A stretch of DNA of 64,000 bases from Marasmius tenuissimus (taxonomy: Eukaryota; Basidiomycota; Agaricomycetes; Agaricales; Marasmiaceae), in the NCBI GenBank assembly GCA_029532415.1, contig JAQOTA010000047.1, positions 2,728,001 through 2,792,000 of the forward strand, given 5' to 3'. The position numbers were made by a program, and so were the translations under genes. A model generated the notes under the pieces. That model saw only the letters and a list, made by a program, of their open reading frames with translations. It was not told the DNA's origin and searched no databases. This document shows, one piece after another, positions 48,601 to 60,339 of the stretch (position 1 is its first letter; each line of letters opens with the position of its first letter).

Positions 48601-51600
48601 CCCTCCATGAATTTCTTCGCCCGTATGCGCCCGATGGCTCTCTCCTTGTAGTGTTCCAGTCCGGGGAATGGGGGCCTCTGAGGGATCTCCGCCCCTACAG
48701 GCAGTGGGTGAATCTCGAAATGGGGCTCACGTTGATAAGGGATCGACGACAAGGGACCTTCTCGGATTATAGTTCCATCTTCTTGGGACCAAATCTCCCA
48801 GCCCGAATACTCGACAAATCTATGGCCATATACCTTCCTGCCGGACGCATCTTGGAATACAAGCGTCTGATGCGGATACTCCATCTGAGGAACGACGCGT
48901 TCCTGTGGAATCTCTGCCCGAGCAGTGTCCGGAGCCGGTGCCTCTGTAGCCTGATAAGGTACCAGCTCAAAATCGGGTGGATCACCCTCCTCTGGATCGT
49001 AGAACCCGACAGTCCATGTTCCTTCGTTGCGACCAGGCACCAGATGTGCATAGCTACTGCCCCAGGGTCCCGACTTCACCACTATCTCACGACCATTCAA
49101 AGGACGTACCCACCACTCCCAATAACGCTTTCGGTGCAGGATGTAGTAGATGGGGGTACTGTTATTGATCCACGTGAATTTCAGAGGTCCCCAAAAGATG
49201 CTGCGGTCCTGGCAATTTGTGAGCCCCAGGAAGTCGGTGTATTGGCATCGTCCTCCCCGCTTCAGGTCGAAGAAACCTCCCTCTCGTTCACTCCATATGA
49301 TCGAACCCCGAGGACCTTCACGCAAAATGCGCTCTCTTCCCAACACAAAACACTCCCAGTCCACCAGGTTGAAAGTATAGCGGTAGATAGTGTTCCCGGA
49401 CCTGTCCGCCAACGCTTTCGTTTCCACTTCGTCTGCGAACAAATTAGCGTGACACTGTCAGTCAAATGTTGAATTGTACATACCAACTCCGTCAGGATCA
49501 ACTCGAGAGCGTATCAATGTCGATTCTGAGAGGATACTTGGATGAGCGTTGAACATTTGAAGGTAATCCCTCGACCTACCATCATTGAGGTCCAACATAA
49601 TCACATCTTCCCCAGCAGGTTTGCTACGTTGTCTCTTGGGCTCTGGAGATCCCTCGTCTTTTTCTGGCGATCTCTTACGTTTTGAAGCAGGGCTTGACTC
49701 GGGTTGGGGAGATCTTGGTGCCTCTGAGTCGTCGAACTCAATATCGATACCGGAAAATTCGTTGATAAGGCGAACTTTGCTAGCGCCAATCGACCCAGTC
49801 CTGATGTGCTTGTCGAACTCGTCCATCCAAAACTCCTGTCCCGTAGCGAAGGTACAGGTGTAGCGAATGGGTCTACCGTTGAGCAGAAAAAGAAAGGGAC
49901 CGAGGACAACCGCTTCGGCCACCTCATATGATACCTCCTCAGGATCGAGGAAGCTAACCTCGTCCCCCTCTATGAGTACCGGAACGGTTTCCAATGGTCC
50001 CTGATGTCGTACTACGCCATCGATGAGCCAGAACTCCCAATTTTGTACAACGTCCTGCCTCAGTAGGACATCTTTGCCGCCGGACCTGTAGTGGTGGAAC
50101 GAAACGCCGTCATCGCCAGCACCGCCAGCACCAGGATTGCCACCATCAGGATCGCCGGGACCGCCAGCAGGACCACCAGCAGGACTGCCAGCAGGACCAC
50201 CACCACCAGCAGGACCACCACCGCCAGTAGGACCACCACCACTGTCAGAACCAGGAGCAGGATCGCCAGTACCACCAGTAGGACCACCATCAGCAGGATC
50301 ACCTCCACCGCTGTCCTTTTTACCACTTCCACCGCCGCCCCTCTTGGCACCCCCTCCACCGCCGCCCCTCTTGGAACCCCCTCCACCGCTGCCCCTCTTG
50401 GAACCCCCTCCACCGCCGCCCCTTCTACCACGTCCCAAATCACCGTCGTCGTCGCTATCCTCATCATCGGCGAACTCTTCCTGGAACGCAGGCGGAGCGT
50501 CGTCGTCGTCGTCGTCGTCATCCCTATCGCCAGTTCCCTTCCCAAAGATCGCTTTTTGTAAGTGGCCTGCGCGCCTTGAACGCTTAGCCTCTGCCTTCAG
50601 GACTGGCGAGTCCTTCTTCGGACGCATGAGGCGCTTCTGCTCCCTACCAATAACCAGATTGTACTTGTTCAGAATCTCATCCCCGTACATCTTTGCGAAC
50701 TGCGTTTGAGTCAGCTTTCTGGAGTCATGAGGTGGATTCGCTAAGATTTGTTCGGCTGTCATATCTGGAGGGAGGGAGCCATGGGCATCCACGCTCCAAA
50801 TTGCTCTTTCCGCTGGCGTCAATAGTTGGTTGAAGCTCTCTGGCTTCCAATAGTCTATGGGAGTGATGCCGGGCTTCGGATAGCGACCACCTTCTTGTTC
50901 CTTCGCCTCCGGATGAGGTATTCGGACGTGTGGTTGTGCGCCTCGTTGAGCGGTTGTTCCCTTTGTGATGCCCATTTTCCAATTACCCCTCGTTCTGGCT
51001 AGCGCCTCCAACAGCCTGATGATGGCCGTAAGGACAGGATTCCGATTGGGCCTCACCAAAGCATAGAAATGGCCCGGCATGTCAGGTATCGCCTCATCCT
51101 CGGAGACACCATTGGGATCCGTAAAGAGGTTTTGGACTTCACGGGAGAATCCTCTTTCTCGGAGATCCTCGCCCCTCCGTTCGGCAAGCTGAAATGTCGC
51201 GTAAGTATTTCTCTTGCTACTCGACGGAAACAGAATCTTACAGCACATTGACGATGGTATCTAGTGTCGGCCTGTCGAGTTCTCTCCGTACCTCCAGGAT
51301 GTCTCTTTTCGTACTCATGCCGTCTCTTCAGGTAGTAAAACACATAGTGTCTGTAGATGATCGCCATCAACTGATCGTTCTTTATGTAGTCGTCCCTGAT
51401 GGCCCAGTGACGGTAGTGACCGCTGTTGAAACATCGGCGGAACGACCGTAGGATGAGCCGCTCAAGAAGGATGTTCCAGTCTGACTCGGCACTCTCCGAG
51501 AGGTCGACCTCAATCGCCTCCAAGCCAAGCTCAGAGATATCGCGGGCAATCTCCCTAAGTGCCTCTTGCTCCACTCTGTTGATCTTGTCTCTGAGATGTC

Positions 51601-52101
51601 CTTGCCCCAGGTCCTTGCTTAACTTCTCAGCTTGTTTCGCGAACGCTGCCGTTGACTTTGTGAATGCCGCAACACTTCCGGAGATGTAATCGCGGATTTT
51701 CTGCTTGTTTCTCAAGACCAAGGCCCTCGTCTGCGTCGACGGACGAACAGGAATGTCGTAGATATTTGCCAGCCGAAGCACGATACATATATGCACATAT
51801 AATGCGTTCTGTAACAAGTTTGAGCGGGCAGAACCTTGACGTATATCATGATGCCTACCCGTGTTGCCTCTATACCTGGATGTACCTCAAGACCTTCTTT
51901 GAACACCTGGTACTTGGCTCTCTTTTTGTCCTTTTTCGATACTGTACTTGGATCATCGTCATCATCGGGTGGGGGAGGCGGTGGATCCGATGGAGGGTGG
52001 GTATTAGGCGGAGGTTGGGGATTCGGTGGAGGCTGTGAATTTGGCGGAGGTTTCGGGTCCGCTTTGCGTTTACGAGAGGGTTTCGGTCTCTTGCCTGACA
52101 T
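45452..52101 (-). pseudogene. Giant tandem-module protein (about 2,120 codons, 6 exons) with one stop and one frame slip
   Basis: Exons are 52101-51886, 51808-51242, 51188-49484, 49432-48270, 48210-47722 and 47670-45452, with introns of 49-77 nt. The sum is 6,359 nt, one short of 2,120 codons. From the N-terminus: a Pro-rich basic start; a helical domain (SAESDWNILLERLILRSFRR, IIYRHYVFYYLKRR) of a family I recall as widespread and unnamed in Agaricomycetes; its C-terminal part (KMYGDEILNKYNL); an acidic Asp run; Gly-rich GGGGGSKRG repeats; then at least eight copies of a module with a WE[WFI][WYF] core followed by [IL]REGP, in two alternating types. Lys/Arg-rich linkers (SPASKRKRSPEKDEG, SPAKRKLSDDEDGG) look like nuclear localisation signals. 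The last exon is disordered, with acidic and KEKEKE ends. Lesions are an in-frame TGA at 48067-48065 and a 1-nt slip near 48430. Either two genes, a pseudogene, or sequence errors. Confidence 0.75.
50331..50435. repeat. 27-bp coding tandem repeat in the giant gene
   Basis: The unit CCACCGCCGCCCCTCTTGG plus CACCCCCT or AACCCCCT is repeated about 3.5 times and encodes GGGGGSKRG on the minus strand. It is flanked at 50120-50300 by irregular GGACCACCA-type repeats coding a Gly/Pro-rich (collagen-like) stretch. Such minisatellites change length easily. Confidence 0.8.
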
Positions 52102-52694
52102 AGCTCGTTAGCTCGTTGTTGTCGTTGTTGTCATTGTTGTCGTTGTTATCGTTGTTGTCGAAGGACAAAGAAAGAAAGAAGAGCAAGCTTTGATCAAGCT
52201 GACACATATGAGCAAGACACCGGCGCCATGAGTTATACGCGTGTTGCTATTCAGCGTGTAGGATCCCGCGTCAAACGCGAGCAGGGCGCGCGTCCCTGCA
52301 TCCACGTGATATACATATGCCCCTCGCGTTGCGCGATCAGCACGCGACACGGTCTGTCCAATGAACGATCGAGCGACGAGGAACAGTATTCAGTCTCAAT
52401 CCACTCATTATGGAGGAGCGGCGAAATGCCATCGAGTTCAACGGTTCGTATGTTGACCGTAGCGTGCTGATACCAGTACGCTCATGAGGTGTTCATTTGA
52501 GGAGACTTTCGGTACGTCTCTCGGCCTCGCGAGCTACATGATGGCGGGAGTTGAAATGAGGTAGAGGGATACGCGTATGCGCGCACGCGACATTTTCGAT
52601 GATTTCATATGATGTATCTAATCAGTACTTATATTATAAATGGGTTCAAAATTTGCTCTAATTACAAGTTTGACTTCAGAAACTGGACTTGGCC
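52102..52694. other. Promoter side of the giant gene and 3' flank of the transposase
   Basis: 52108-52165 is a run of GTTGTC/GTTATC-type repeats (poly-Asn/Thr-like triplets on either strand) directly upstream of the giant gene's ATG. The right part is AT-rich and probably belongs to the CACTA element's end. No gene seen. Confidence 0.45.
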
Positions 52695-55600
52695 CTATGA
52701 AAGATCTCGACGTTTGCGGTCCAGACCAGCACACACCACAAGAATGCTACGTTTCATCCCATAAGTCCCCGCTGGCCTAGGGCCCGCTACGACAACATGT
52801 GTGACTATGTGTGAAGGCTCAATGACTCGCACATCGCCTGAGGGTCCAGCATCCACGATGGTGGTCTTGAATAGCTCTCTGGTAACAAAAGGAGAGAGAT
52901 GGCTGTCGGTTGCTGGTAACCGTTTGTGAACACGAACCTGGATGAAGATCCGTGCGTGATTATTGATGACTATTTCAAATATTGAATCAATGAAACCTGT
53001 GAGAAGTCCGCTGTGATTGTAGTTATGGAATTGGATGGCACTGTTTGCATCATGGTAGTGGTGGCAGCTGAATGTGAGTCCGTCATGGTGAAAGCGCTTG
53101 AGAGGTTTGGCCATGGGTGGAAGAATGTTGGAATTTGGGGGACGGGGGTTCTGTTCCCAATGCACCCAGTTGTTACGAGGTTCACTTGTCTGTAAGTAGC
53201 TGAGGATGGGATTGTAGTGATCCACAAAGTCACTCTCTTCGACTTTTCTGAGCTGGATACTCTCTGTTCTGATTTTGGCCTTCTCTGCTTTGTCAATAAA
53301 CCGACCATGATGGTTGACTGATGAGGGCGCCACTGGGTATAGAATGTCGATTAACCGCTGCAGGGGCGGTGCATCCGAGATGTACCTCTGCCCATTGACA
53401 AGGGCCTGTAAGCGCCCTAAAGCACACATCTTATTCAACATGGTAAAATCAAGTTCATCTTCATGGGTAAACCATTTCAGTAATAGTACAATACTAGAAC
53501 ACCAAAAAGTGACCCACAGATTTTATTGTTGGTTTTGAGTTGTTGAAATTTGCCATTAAGCTGTTCACCTGGCATTTCACTGAGTAAAGGTAGTGGTCCC
53601 CAATCCTCCATGATCTTGGGATTGTGTCGCCAATAGTGATCATTTGGTTTTGATTTGTAGTTGGGAAATAGGGTGGCAGATGACTTCTGATACTCCAGAC
53701 TATGATAATGAAAGGCTGCAATATCTTGGTGGGAGGTTGAATATGCAGACACAATATTCGTTGCTGCTACAAGGTGATAGAAGTTGTCGAGGAGCTGAGT
53801 GTGATACTCTGAGTCATGTGGTGTAGACCATAGCTCTGGAATGATGAGAGGGAATATCACGGTAAACAAGAGAAGGTATTCTGATCCTTTCAGCTTGCCG
53901 TGCTTGTTTTCACCAAGGTTTTTTGGTGGGCGCTGAACATGGGATGGAAGAGGTAAAGTAGCAATGAAGGTTCGTATAACTGCAATTTGGTGACTGTTGA
54001 AAGCAAAGTCCAGTATCTGATCTGAATCTGCAAGTGTGGGCTTGTAGTCTGGACCATCTGCATCAGATCCCCAATCCTGGGTAAAGACTTCAGGCATTGG
54101 GTGTGCAGTTCTGTCAGAGCCGTCAGGAGAATGACCACGGTTTGCTGCACGGTAATCCTCCATAAGCCTATCCTCTGCTTCTGTGTCGCTCTTTGAAAAC
54201 AAAGAATCCCGGTCACTCTCCATCTCGAGAAATCCACCAGCGGTGTCAACCTCATCTGCTTCAACAGAGATCTGGACCTCAATGTTCCACTTCAGTCTGA
54301 GGTGCAGCTGCAGAACTCCTTCACAAGTGTTGTGCAAGAATCCTAAGAGGACGTTCCGAACTGGGTCCCAGTTGGGTAGATCATGAAGCGGCGACCATCG
54401 CACACCATTTGCTGTGGCCAACTCCTTTCGCTTTGTAACAGTGTGTGCTACTTTCCATGCAGTGACCTGTGACCTGACCTCCTCTGCTGTTCTTGGTTTC
54501 CACTTGGATGTATCCAACTTCCCCATCTTTCTCCGCTCGAGTTTGCACCATGAACAGAATAGGTTTGCACTATGGCTGAGAAACCCTGATGCAGCCCGAA
54601 TAGCTTCCAAGTCGGCAATCAGAGGGACAACAGCAACACGATGGTGACGCTTCTGAGGAAAGCGGAATGTTTGTAAAGGCTGGCCATGGAATAGAGGATG
54701 AAGCTGATCTGTGAGAGTGCTAAGAATGTGGGGAAGCACCAAAACAGTGGGCTTATGAGGTCCTGGCATAATGCCAGCAATGAAGATGTATTCGGGATGA
54801 TATCGGATATCAGGAGGGAGGTTGAGGCAACACAAGACCAGTACGCCAACTGATACTTGTTTCCCTGCTGTCTTGTTTGTGAAAGGATTGAACCAATCAA
54901 TGTATAGGCCAAAGACTAGGTTTCCTTCTTTGATGGGGAAGTCAGGTATAGAGTGCCATGCTGGACTTTCCCATGTATGACGAAGTTTGCCATCTCGAGA
55001 AAGTGGAATGTGATAAGACCTGTCCATCAGGTTCTCTACATCTGGTTGTCCCATGAAGAACTCCAACCAATCAATAAAGGACTGTGAGTTGTAGATGTGT
55101 CGTGGAACCATCTTCATGCTGTCACCTCGTCTCTGCTCCTCCTTTAGTGGTTCTCCACACACTCGACCCCTCTGAGTGTCTCCCTTGTGTGTACAGAGGT
55201 CAGGAACATTGTCGATTGGATATTGGGTGAAGCATTGTGGGCAAGATGCAGTTCGGAGGATCTCAGGCTCAAGACCAAGGTGCTTCATGACTGTACGAAT
55301 ATCATGTGCTATGTTGGGGGTTGGAATCTCCTGAGGACCTTCCAAAAAGACATTGAACTGTGCCAGGAGCCGGAAGAGAGTGCTGATTATGAGATCAAGA
55401 GACTTGAGCACAGTGTTCGTGGCTTCTCTACTTGCCCCAGCTTTGAGGTGCAGCCATGCAGCAAGCAATGAGACCATCTGTGTAACCTGTGGTGCTATAT
55501 TATCCAGATCTGATCCCTCTATCTCAGCACGATTGGTCAATACCATGTTTCAAATGGAGAAACGAACCTAGTTCTTCCAGAATTTCTCTTAAGCCTTCTG

Positions 55601-55805
55601 TCAAGTCCTCTGAAGCGTCAGCAGGTGATGTTGTGTCTGCTGCAGGTGGTGGACTGTGGGCTTGAGCTTGTCGGCGTAGGTCATCTTTTGTGTGTCGATA
55701 ACGCAAGGCATTATCAATGATCTTCCCTGAAATAACGGCGCCATCGGTGGTGGTGTAAGTGTGTTGTTGACACTTTGAGCATCCGCAGTGGACCAGTCGT
55801 GCCAT
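52695..55805 (-). CDS. Tnp2-type transposase of a CACTA (En/Spm) element, 3 exons, 1,000 aa, intact
   Basis: Exons 55805-55568, 55518-53518 and 53458-52695 sum to 3,003 nt (1,001 codons); introns are 49 and 59 nt. Near the start is a small Cys/His cluster (HCGCSKCQQH). The middle has a CPQCFTQYP...C...C knuckle and then the transposase core: WFNPFTNKTAGKQVSVGVL, LCCLNLPPDIRYHPEYIF, IAGIMPGPHKP, SANLFCSWCKLERRKMG and GVRWSPLHDLPNWDPVRNVL. These are the diagnostic blocks of the Tnp2 / Transposase_21 family (PF02992) in Agaricomycetes. The last exon ends in basic residues. No lesion is seen, so the protein could be active. The terminal inverted repeats of the element were not found by eye. Confidence 0.88.
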
Positions 55806-56862
55806 TTGGTATTTACAGATAGATTAGAATGTCTAGACTGACTTTTTACTGCCAGAAATCGGCGCAAGACAACAGGCGTTAAAGGAAGCACAAATTGGGG
55901 GCAACTATGCCAGAATTGGCACCCTTACGGTCCCGCCACACCAACTTCCCGCACTGTCGCGTTCAAACAGAGACCCTAGTCAAGGCCAAACAAAGGACCT
56001 GGGGCGGGCTTGATTTGAACTTAGCCTTGTTACTACTGACAGCAACCAGATCTGTCTATCCACCCAAAAGCTACTGCAAATGTGATGAAGTCACTGGTAA
56101 ACCTTCTGATAAGTTGGAGTCATACAAAGTTCTAGGACTTGTAACACACCTGAAGCCCTGGGGAACTAGAAGCCGGGAGGGAGAGGAGAAGGACAAAAAG
56201 GCAAGGATCAATCACAGAAGTTCACTCCAGATAATATATCTGTATCACGAAACATGTCATCATGTTCACAATTCAATAACTTCGGACAATAGATGGAATT
56301 ACTATGGGGAAAGTCATTGGCACTACGTGATAAGGAAACAATGAATCAATCCAGATAAGATAGGCGAGGTGAGAAATATAGTCGGCCCGAACGCCGACGA
56401 ATGATCGGAGCAAAGGGCATGGCATTGACTTCAACGTTCTACTCCTCCACGATACGTCGTCCCCTTCTCCTGTCCTCCAATATCCCGAAGCGGAGAAAAC
56501 CCCGCTGATATGATTATGTCTGAAGAACTGTCAGACTCGAGCGAAGAATTGTCGCTCCAGGGAGCATCCTTCGTCACTAGAATGTCCTCCCGATATTTCA
56601 AGTGACGAAACAGGCACCGAGGGGCTTCTCAACGCGAGTGTGAACCATCTCTACTTGAGGTCCAAGCCCTAAGAAGAGCCGTCAGCAGCCACCAGCCCGG
56701 ATCCTCGTCAGTCCTGACGCCTTAGTCACAAAGAACCGTTTTGCACGTCCCCTTTCTTTGTTCAATGGTCATCGCACGTCAGGTAACCACTCGCCAGAAA
56801 CACTTGAACTTTGACCCCCATCCTCAGATCCCGCCACTCAAACGTAGCGAGAAACATCCGAC
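55806..56862. other. No gene recognised
   Basis: The left part is the 5' flank of the transposase and likely holds one end of the CACTA element. The 149-codon plus frame (55895-56344) has no recognisable motif and is probably chance. The right part is the promoter region of the MATH-domain gene. Confidence 0.45.
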
Positions 56863-57579
56863 ATGAGCCAGGAAGAATACTGTAAGTCTGATTCAATACG
56901 ACTTGCTACACTGTCTTGAGTAGCTCTCCTTTACAGATGAATCATTCTTCTCGCAGCGTGTACCGGTGCCTCCAGCAGAGATTATTGATTCGACTACCTA
57001 CTCTTGGCTCGCCAATGAAACCGGACCCTTATGGACCAATGAAATGATCTCCAGTCCTGAGTTCAGCTGTGGAGGACACAACTGGTTGGCCAGCTCATTC
57101 TTGACTCATCCGCTAACATGCTGAATAAATGAACAGGAAAATTTTGCTCGCACTGTTTGAAGGAGCATCACCGCCCCCAGGTCTATTCGCAGAACCGCTG
57201 CCAGAAGCCCGGGGCAATATTACGGTTGTTTCTCTCGCTCGAACCTCCTCCATCGCCACCGCCGGAGACAACGAAGACAGTAACGCCTGCTTTGTTCAAT
57301 TCGCCATTATGATGGCCAGCGAAATGGATCCGAGCTTGTGGATTTGTGACCGTGCGTCTCCGTTACTTACAGGTTCCACATTGACTGACAGCCTTCGACT
57401 ATGTAACAGAAAAAATTCGCCGCTTTGCTGGAACAGATGATTGGGGGTTTGCGCGCACCGGCGTACTGCGAGCACTCGAGGTGACCGGGAGGCAGAACAA
57501 CCCAGACCATGAATTGGGTCTGCGAATTACCGTCCATGTCCGGGTCCTCGGTAGACTCAGTAACAACGATGAAGAATAG
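56863..57579 (+). CDS. MATH-domain protein, 4 exons, 189 aa
   Basis: Exons 56863-56881, 56937-57084, 57137-57351 and 57392-57579 give exactly 190 codons. The 19-nt first exon (MSQEEY) is followed by a normal GTAAGT...TTACAG intron. The fold is visible as YSWLANETGPLW, SSPEFSCGGHNWKILLALF, a middle strand CFVQFAIMMASEMD, and the closing DDWGFARTGVLRAL and ITVHVRVLGR. MATH domains, as in USP7, bind short peptides and often link substrates to ubiquitin enzymes. Here the domain makes up nearly the whole protein, without a BTB or protease partner, so it may act as a stand-alone adaptor. It converges with the RING-finger gene 296 bp away. Confidence 0.82.
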
Positions 57580-57875
57580 GTAAATTGTACCGTATGTGCT
57601 GCACTCGTTAAACCTGGAGTTGGGTTTCGTTTTCTTCAAAGATCATTCTGTTTGATTTGCCCAAACTAGGTATTTGGCTTCTAAGGTTTCGGTGGTGCAA
57701 AAGTAATTAGAGATACTAGAAACCAAAAGATAGGTAGCTACATTAGGACGCAAACACATAACTAAACAGACCCGTAAAGTAAAGAAAGTGTGAAATGAGA
57801 ATCAGAGCGAGACCGACTCCCGCTGCGGATCGGGCCTACATAGAGATACACCGCTCTCTCGCCTTACTCGTGTCG

Positions 57876-58887
57876 TCAATAACCTCCAGGGCCATCTTGA
57901 ACCTCCTCGCCACTATCATCGACATGTCCTGCGGTCTCCTCGGGTTCGACCATCTCTTCCTCAAGTTCTTCCAGCTCCTCAAGTTCTTCCAAATCCTCAA
58001 GGTCTACCAGCTCCTCGAGTTCTGCCATCTCCTCATCCACCACAGTTACCTGTTCCTGAGGCCAAAACCTAGACCAGTCATAGACCATAGCTTGCACAGG
58101 ACTATCGTACAACCCCTTAAACCTGCCAACCTCGTCCATGATTGCTTTGAGAGCGTAACAAGGGGCTGGGGGAGTGCGAACCGCGGATCGACAGTAAGGG
58201 CAGGCAAAGGGTGGCTCGGTTAAGATGCGCGCCACCTCGGGGTCTTGACGGGCATCCTGAAAGCGATCATAAATCGCGTCGAACCAGCCAGCAAGACAGA
58301 CAGAGCAGAAGGCGTGTCCACACGCCAAACTATTGGGGATTGTTAGATTACTATAGTGGCAAAGTGATCAATGAACGTACATCCACGGGGCGTGCATGGA
58401 CTCGGCGCACACAGCGCAAGTCATGATACCCTCCGCGCTCGGAATGTCCTGAGACGCACGATAAGTATGACATTGATACACAGAGCACGGTCCTTGGACG
58501 CACCACGAGGAGCCTGATAACAAACCACCGAGTCCGAATCCAAGCACGATTGAGAAGCCCCCCTATGGCCGCAAGCTGGAGGTCGGCTTGAGTATGACTA
58601 GTACAATCCAACAATGATGGGTTACTTACCAGCACGAGTAACTCATCAATTAGGTACACCGAGAGATCTGCTACTATCTGGAGTAGCGCGAACTCCACGA
58701 GCAAGAGAAGCGACGTAAGTCCAACCATCCCTGCGAGTGGGTATTTGACGATCCCGGGGAAGCGATACCCTTTGCTCAACAGGTGTGCCTCTGCCCAAGG
58801 CAAAAGCGTCTTGGTTTCCTCCATCCCCATCTGGAAGCGTCTTCGGACTTGATGAACCACGTAGTGAAGAGACGCACTGAATGACAT
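57876..58887 (-). CDS. Membrane-anchored C3HC4 RING-finger protein (probable E3 ubiquitin ligase), 283 aa
   Basis: Exons 58887-58630, 58575-58504, 58448-58381 and 58329-57876 sum to 284 codons; introns are 51-55 nt. The N-terminal third is hydrophobic (LAGMVGLTSLLLLVEFALLQ then VADLSVYLIDELLVL), giving one or two membrane helices. The RING has Cys121, Cys124, Cys136, His138, Cys141, Cys144, Cys176 and Cys179, a full C3HC4 set with a long loop before the last pair (CPYC). RING proteins hold an E2 enzyme and pass ubiquitin to a target. The C-terminus is an extreme acidic run of Glu-Leu-Glu repeats (57950-58040 in DNA), likely a charged coiled coil. The neighbouring MATH gene suggests, but does not prove, a common ubiquitin-related role. 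Confidence 0.85.
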
Positions 58888-59121
58888 TGTAGCTGAGAGG
58901 TGAGGGGAGAGTGTCGATGAGTGGCAAGGTTGTGAGGTGATGGTTGAGTCTAAGTTGCGTTCGAGTGGCAGGCTTCAATTCGAGAATAAAGCACAAAGGA
59001 AGAGAACGCACGCGAGTTATCTCGTACATGTGTGATCATGATCACTGTACTGGACAAAGCACCGCCCACAGATCATGAGCGAGACTCGAAAAGGATTCTT
59101 GCAACCGAAGGTCCTTCAGTT

Positions 59122-59480
59122 TCATGAGCTGATGTTCTCAGTCCCAAGGAGCGGTAGTTCTCCGCTCGAAAAGTTCAATTTTCCCTCATATAACGGTTTG
59201 ATCTGTAGTCAATATTCGTCGTTTCATTTGGGAGCTGTCGAAACTGATTGAAGGAGAAGTAGCTTACGTCGTGCATACACCGGTGTCGGTTGATATGAAC
59301 TGCGAGGGTAAGGTGGAGGTGGGCGAGCAACAAGAGAGACGTGGTAGTGGAAAAGATGAACGATTTGATGATATAAGGCCCGATTGCACGCTGGGTTGGG
59401 CGCTTCCGTCTGAGCGCTTCCGAGGGTCTAGACCTGTCTAGAGATAAGAGTGGGCGGGTGGGAAAATCTAATCGGATCAT
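59122..59480 (-). CDS. Possible small single-pass membrane protein, 2 exons
   Basis: From the ATG at 59480 a basic N-terminus leads to one hydrophobic segment (SFIFSTTTSLLLLAHLHLTL). A good 65-nt intron (GTAAGC...GACTACAG) follows the codons for RCMHD and joins to a short second exon ending GTENISS with a TGA at 59124-59122. Phase is maintained. There is no family match that I know of. A small chance ORF with a lucky intron remains possible. Confidence 0.35.
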
Positions 59481-60339
59481 CAAACCTCAACCTCGCTCGT
59501 CGTTCACTGACAATTCCCATGCCTCTTCCAAATGTTCTTGTCCTCAGCTGCACTGAGACGGAGAAATGCCGCTCAGGATATATCTGAAGCAAATTCAGAA
59601 GTGACTATGCGAAGAACTGTCGCGTATCGCAGCACTTACACCTCTCCCTCACTCGACCGCTTCAACGGTCAACTCAAGATTCTGCACAGCTACTGTATCT
59701 GTATGCTATCTCCAACTCGTAGGTGAGCACTCGCTCTACTCACTTGAATTAGTTCATGACTGCCTCAACAAACCTCTTCAGTCCTTGCTTTTCAACCAAA
59801 TACTCTGTATGCCGTCCGGACCTCCTTTCTCAGATTTGTAACTGACGGAAGGTAACCGTCTTGATCTCAGCGGCTCTTACTCTCATTGATGGAGGAACTC
59901 TGTAGCAAAGCTGAAAATTGTCTGCTTCTGTCGCTGGGCCACGCAAAGGAAGTCGGATTCCGATCAGCTGCTGAAACACTATCTGGCGCAGGTTTCCGCA
60001 ATACGAAGTACAACGAAAGACGCAAATTGTACAAATCATGGTGTCGTGAGTACTTTTGTTCCTCAGTGCGTGCATCTAGACAATCTACTAATCACCATTA
60101 CTTCAGGAGAGTTGGGTCCGTTTTCACGACTGTTTCTAGAGCCTTTCGTGCAAAGGTCTGCCGCCCAATTCCTAAGCTTAGATGTTGTCTTACTCTTTGT
60201 GCAGGCTATAGTCATATATTGATCGTCCTCGTAAATCGCGAATATTCGATATCTCTGTAGCTTTAGTCGCTGTAAATCCTTAGGGTGTCTTACCCCACAC
60301 TATCCAAACTCTGTTGTAGCTGTCGTCGAGGCTGAACCG
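59481..60339. other. No gene recognised
   Basis: Short ORFs only (longest 124 codons, 59886-60260 plus), without motifs. The fragment of RPB1 begins at its right edge. Confidence 0.4.

Noticed and set aside
50060..50709. Long plus- and minus-strand frames rich in Pro, Thr/Ser or Val/Leu over the Gly-rich repeat.
   Set aside because: They are shadow frames of the 27-bp and GGACCACCA repeats in the giant gene's third exon.
55895..56344. 149-codon plus-strand ORF next to the transposase.
   Set aside because: Lies in the presumed end of the CACTA element, with no family resemblance; likely chance.
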